A stretch of DNA of 9,209 nt from an uncultured Spirochaetia bacterium (lineage in GTDB: Bacteria; Spirochaetota; UBA6919), in contig CAJXGR010000109.1 in assembly GCA_913053665.1 (NCBI GenBank), forward strand, positions 1-9,209, given 5' to 3'. The number at the start of each line of letters is the position of its first letter. Positions within the stretch are counted from its first letter, which is position 1. Shown piece after piece: positions 7,486 through 9,209 of this stretch. The notes beneath the pieces were generated by a model. The model ran no database searches, was not told where the DNA came from, and worked only from the letters and a program-made list of their open reading frames with translations. The position numbers and the translations under genes were made by a program.

Positions 7486-7611
7486 TTAGAAAGTGGTCGC
7501 TATTTGAAAGTTATTTACCGAAAACTATCAAATGAGTTATATTTTATAATAACAGCTTATGACTTAGAAAATCAGAATATTATTAATTTTATGAATAGAG
7601 AGATAGAATGA
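7486..7611 (+). pseudogene. 3' stub of a toxin-like gene, 5' part lost at the IS
   Basis: A frame opens at the IS border and reads 41 residues, L-E-S-G-R-Y-L-K-V-I-Y-R-K at its start, then Y-F-I-I-T-A-Y-D-L, ending at TGA 7609-7611. G-R-Y-L-K-V-x-Y followed by a strand with I-I-T-A-Y resembles the C-terminal half of small RelE-, BrnT- or DUF4258-like toxins. No start codon or ribosome site remains, because the sequence before it is the IS right end. The stop overlaps the next ATG as ATGA, the pattern of translationally coupled toxin-antitoxin pairs. The assignment to a toxin family is tentative, but that this was a coding frame is well supported by the overlap and its protein-like composition. 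Confidence 0.6.
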
Positions 7612-7793
7612 AAGTCATAAAGAAAAAGAAAATTGAATATGAGCTTGTCAGTCTTACAGATGAGGAAAAAGCGGACTGTGAGAGAATTATTAAGGAAGTG
7701 AAGGAAGAGGAACAAAAGCCTTTTGATCCAAAGAGCTTAAAAAAGCTAAAAAAGATGAGAAAAGGTAAACCGGTAGAGGATCTGGAAGCTTAA
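7608..7793 (+). CDS. Small charged protein, possible antitoxin of the broken toxin-like gene
   Basis: A 61-residue protein very rich in Lys and Glu. It starts with a basic stretch (K-V-I-K-K-K-K-I), has an acidic amphipathic helix at about 17-36 (T-D-E-E-K-A-D-C-E-R) and ends with another basic run (S-L-K-K-L-K-K-M-R-K-G-K). I do not recognise a named family. Its ATG overlaps the stop of the preceding toxin-like stub by four bases, so it was the second gene of a coupled pair; toxin first and antitoxin second is the order seen in RelE/HigB- and BrnT-type systems. GAGAGATAGA upstream gives a weak ribosome site. With the first gene's promoter gone, expression may depend on read-through from the IS. 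It is a hypothetical protein if the toxin reading is wrong. Confidence 0.65.
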   Translation: MKVIKKKKIEYELVSLTDEEKADCERIIKEVKEEEQKPFDPKSLKKLKKMRKGKPVEDLEA

Positions 7794-7815
7794 ACTCATG
7801 TTAAATTAGGACTTA

Positions 7816-7832
7816 ATCTGACGTTGTCAGAT
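7816..7832. repeat. Hairpin ATCTGAC / GTCAGAT after the small gene
   Basis: A 7-bp perfect stem with a 3-nt loop (GTT), 22 nt past the stop codon. No immediate T-run follows, so terminator activity is doubtful. Confidence 0.4.
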
Positions 7833-7952
7833 GTTAGTAATTATATGTATACTTTTAATTAAGATTAAAAAACAAAGATAAAGAAAAAGAAACACATATT
7901 CCCCTTAAGAAAATACAAAAGAATCCACCTTATGTCCACTAAAAGATAATCC

Positions 7953-7981
7953 TTGACTTTGCCTCATCCTTATATTATAAT
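7953..7981 (+). promoter_or_regulatory. Near-consensus sigma70 promoter pointing antisense into the lipoprotein genes
   Basis: TTGACT (7953-7958), an exact 17-nt spacer and TATAAT (7976-7981) differ from consensus at one position. It points rightward into the 3' ends of the minus-strand lipoprotein genes, and no good plus-strand gene follows. Its -10 lies beside the decayed third lipoprotein copy. Confidence 0.45.
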
Positions 7982-8002
7982 TTTTCCTATCAGTCTTTGC
8001 AT
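7970..8002 (-). pseudogene. Decayed start of a third tandem lipoprotein copy
   Basis: Just downstream of the short lipoprotein gene, the 15-bp sequence that spans the start of that gene (8246-8260) recurs exactly at 7999-8013. The ATG at 8002 begins a frame reading M-Q-R-L-I-G-K-I-I-I-I and then TAA. The short gene begins M-R-R-T-K-G-R-I-I-F-I. The similarity fades after about 35 bp. It looks like the truncated 5' end of a third copy and cannot make a lipoprotein. Confidence 0.5.
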
Positions 8003-8012
8003 AAAACCCGGC

Positions 8013-8249
8013 TTAGTACTTGCCCAGCTTTATCCATTCGGGATTTCGATCATCTGCCGCGTTATTGGTGAGGTTTGTTGGGTTACTATCGTCGCTGTTC
8101 ATCACAAAAATCTGAAAAGTGCCGGTCCGGTCTGATTGAAACGCGATTAAACTCAAAGTGTACCATTCGTGGAGGTTGTCACAGGACAAAAGAAACAGAC
8201 CGGTCGTTAGGGCTGTAATAAAAATGATCCTCCCTTTCGTTCTTCGCAT
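8013..8249 (-). CDS. Short PD40-repeat lipoprotein, one-blade derivative of its neighbour
   Basis: A 78-residue protein. A signal peptide with lipobox F-L-L-S-C (Cys23) is followed by D-N-L-H-E-W-Y-T-L-S-L-I-A-F, almost identical to the upstream lipoprotein. A single PD40 unit (Q-I-F-V-M-N-S-D) follows, then an ending E-W-I-K that matches the last blade of the neighbour. It therefore joins the first part of blade 1 to the end of the last blade, as a deletion between repeats would produce. One blade cannot close a beta-propeller, so it would have to self-associate, pair with other propellers, or be non-functional. It begins 13 nt after the stop of the upstream gene and has only a weak ribosome site (GGG). 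Probably co-transcribed with it. Confidence 0.7.
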   Translation of the reverse strand: MRRTKGRIIFITALTTGLFLLSCDNLHEWYTLSLIAFQSDRTGTFQIFVMNSDDSNPTNLTNNAADDRNPEWIKLGKY

Positions 8250-8262
8250 AAAACCCGGCTGA

Positions 8263-9174
8263 TCATTTGTTTGCCTTTATCCATTTAAGCCCCTGATCGT
8301 TTGCCCCGTTATTGGTTAGCCGTGTCTGGTTAGAGCCATCGCTGTTCATCACAAAAATCTGTCGAGTGCCGGTCCGATTTGACGAAAATGCAATACGACT
8401 CCCGTCAGGAGACCAGAATGGCGTGGCATCATCAGTCCCAGGGTTATTGGAGAGGTTTGTCTGGTTAGAGCCGTCCCTGTTCATCACATAAATCTCGGTA
8501 ATAGGAGGACTGGTCCGGTCAGAGGTAAAGGCAATACGACTCCCGTCAGGAGACCAAGATGCCTTTCTATCATTAGCCCCGTTATTGCTGAGGTTTGTCT
8601 GGTTAGAGCCGTCGGTGTTCATCACAAAAATCTGAAAAGGGCCGGTCTGATTTGATTGATAGGCAATACGACTCCCATCAGGAGACCAGGCTGGAAACCT
8701 TTGATTAAACGTGTTATTGGAGAGGTTTGTCTGGTTAGACCCGTCGCTGTTCATCACGTAAATCTCGTTATCGCCGTCCCGGTTTGTTCTAAAGGCGATA
8801 AGACTCCCATCGGGAGACCAAAATGGGTCTCCATCATTATTCCCCGGGTCATTGGAGAGGTTTGTCTGGTTAGAGCCGTCCCTGTTCATCACATAAACCT
8901 CGGTAAGAGGAGCAGCGATCCGATCTGTTCTAAAGGCGATACGACTCCCATCAGGAGACCAGGATGGACTGACTTCAGTAGTCCCGTTATTGGAGAGGTT
9001 TGTCTGGTTACTCCCATCGCTGTTCATCAGGTAAATCTGCTTATTGATGTCCCGGTCTGAATCAAACGCTATTAAACTCAAAGTGTAGAATTCGTGGAGG
9101 TTGTCACAGGATAACATAAACAGGATAGTCGTTAGGGCTGTAATAAAAATGACTTTCGATACAATTTTTTTCAT
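8263..9174 (-). CDS. Six-blade PD40 (TolB-like) beta-propeller lipoprotein
   Basis: A 303-residue protein with a type II signal peptide: basic start M-K-K, hydrophobic 8-21 and lipobox M-L-S-C with Cys23. The rest is six WD40-like PD40 units starting at residues 34, 78, 125, 169, 213 and 260. Each holds I-A-F/Y, a D-R or N-R turn, Y/F-V/L-M-N-x-D-G-S-N-Q-T, L-S-N-N or L-T-N-N, and W-S-P-D-G-S, which the last blade lacks. Six blades match the TolB propeller, but TolB's N-terminal domain is absent and no tol-pal genes are nearby, so it is not TolB. It is expected to be anchored in a membrane facing the periplasm or the surface, and to bind a protein or other ligand; the target is unknown. The start has a strong AAGGAG at 6 nt. 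It leads a likely two-gene unit with the short paralogue. Confidence 0.88.
   Translation of the reverse strand: MKKIVSKVIFITALTTILFMLSCDNLHEFYTLSLIAFDSDRDINKQIYLMNSDGSNQTNLSNNGTTEVSPSWSPDGSRIAFRTDRIAAPLTEVYVMNRDGSNQTNLSNDPGNNDGDPFWSPDGSLIAFRTNRDGDNEIYVMNSDGSNQTNLSNNTFNQRFPAWSPDGSRIAYQSNQTGPFQIFVMNTDGSNQTNLSNNGANDRKASWSPDGSRIAFTSDRTSPPITEIYVMNRDGSNQTNLSNNPGTDDATPFWSPDGSRIAFSSNRTGTRQIFVMNSDGSNQTRLTNNGANDQGLKWIKANK
8266..9075 (-). repeat. Two 405-bp tandem units, each encoding three propeller blades
   Basis: Blades begin at residues 34/169, 78/213 and 125/260, each pair exactly 135 residues apart. The unit covering 8671-9075 therefore aligns with that covering 8266-8670. The middle blades (2 and 5) share a three-residue-longer form, with T-E-V/I-Y-V-M-N-R-D-G and D-P-F/T-P-F before W-S-P-D-G-S, which the other blades lack. 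Within units, single-blade repeats of 132-141 bp are also visible. Confidence 0.75.
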
Positions 9175-9180
9175 AGTTGA

Positions 9181-9186
9181 CTCCTT
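9181..9186 (-). promoter_or_regulatory. Strong ribosome binding site of the six-blade lipoprotein
   Basis: AAGGAG on the minus strand lies 6 nt before ATG 9174-9172, the best Shine-Dalgarno site in the window. Confidence 0.75.
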
Positions 9187-9209
9187 AATTCTTTAAAATT
9201 CATAGTTTA

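Noticed and set aside
7953..8135. 60-codon plus-strand frame after the near-consensus promoter
   Set aside because: Its first codon lies within the promoter itself and most of it is antisense to the short lipoprotein gene; no ribosome site precedes it.
8656..9060. 134-codon plus-strand frame with apparent internal repeats
   Set aside because: It is the antisense of the PD40 repeats; its repetitive protein is a by-product of the repeated DNA.
8266..9075. CRISPR-like or satellite array suggested by regular repeats
   Set aside because: The repeats have a period of 132-141 bp in codon phase and encode propeller blades; there are no short direct repeats with unique spacers.
8263..9174. Calling the six-blade protein TolB
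   Set aside because: It lacks TolB's N-terminal domain, has a lipobox, and no tolA/tolQ/tolR/pal genes are nearby.

Overview
The window looks like a low-GC, Gram-negative (diderm) bacterial chromosome. Evidence for an outer membrane is a protein ending in a beta-barrel-like domain with a C-terminal Phe, and lipoproteins with lipoboxes of the form L-S-C. Clear Shine-Dalgarno sites (AAGGAG, AAGGA, GAGGT, AGGGGA) argue against a typical Bacteroidetes lineage. A spirochaete-like or similar environmental lineage is possible, but the sequence does not settle it. It reads as an accessory region: envelope and sugar genes, one IS element, a broken toxin-like gene, and recently duplicated repeat lipoproteins.

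Layout. Positions 1-2109 (minus) hold one long frame with no stop that runs off the left edge: a GT-C-like multi-pass membrane protein. It is divergent from 2275-3846 (plus), a GT39/ArnT-like membrane glycosyltransferase; the 165-bp gap between them holds a sigma70-like promoter for the minus gene. Positions 4133-5650 (plus) encode an exported caspase-fold (C14) protein with an intact His/Cys dyad and a C-terminal outer-membrane-barrel-like domain. It converges on 5754-6725 (minus), a Gfo/Idh/MocA sugar-nucleotide oxidoreductase, across a 103-bp gap packed with three inverted repeats. The 286-bp gap 3847-4132 holds one candidate promoter and nothing else I can support.

Positions 6734-7484 are an IS1-family element with 13-bp perfect terminal inverted repeats. 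Its transposase is split between two frames at an A8 run, consistent with programmed -1 frameshifting. The IS lies directly against the 5' end of the oxidoreductase on one side. On the other side it lies against the 3' stub of a toxin-like gene, whose stop codon overlaps the start of a small intact partner gene (7608-7793). No target-site duplication is visible, so the IS probably marks a deletion or rearrangement junction.

Positions 7970-9174 (minus) are a tandem family of PD40/TolB-like lipoproteins: a six-blade parent (8263-9174), a one-blade derivative (8013-8249), and a short decayed start of a third copy (about 7970-8002). The six blades themselves came from an exact 3+3 duplication with a period of 135 residues (405 bp).

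The two membrane glycosyltransferase-like proteins and the oxidoreductase fit surface polysaccharide or glycoconjugate work. The caspase-barrel and propeller lipoproteins are envelope proteins of unknown role. I see no rRNA, tRNA or CRISPR array.
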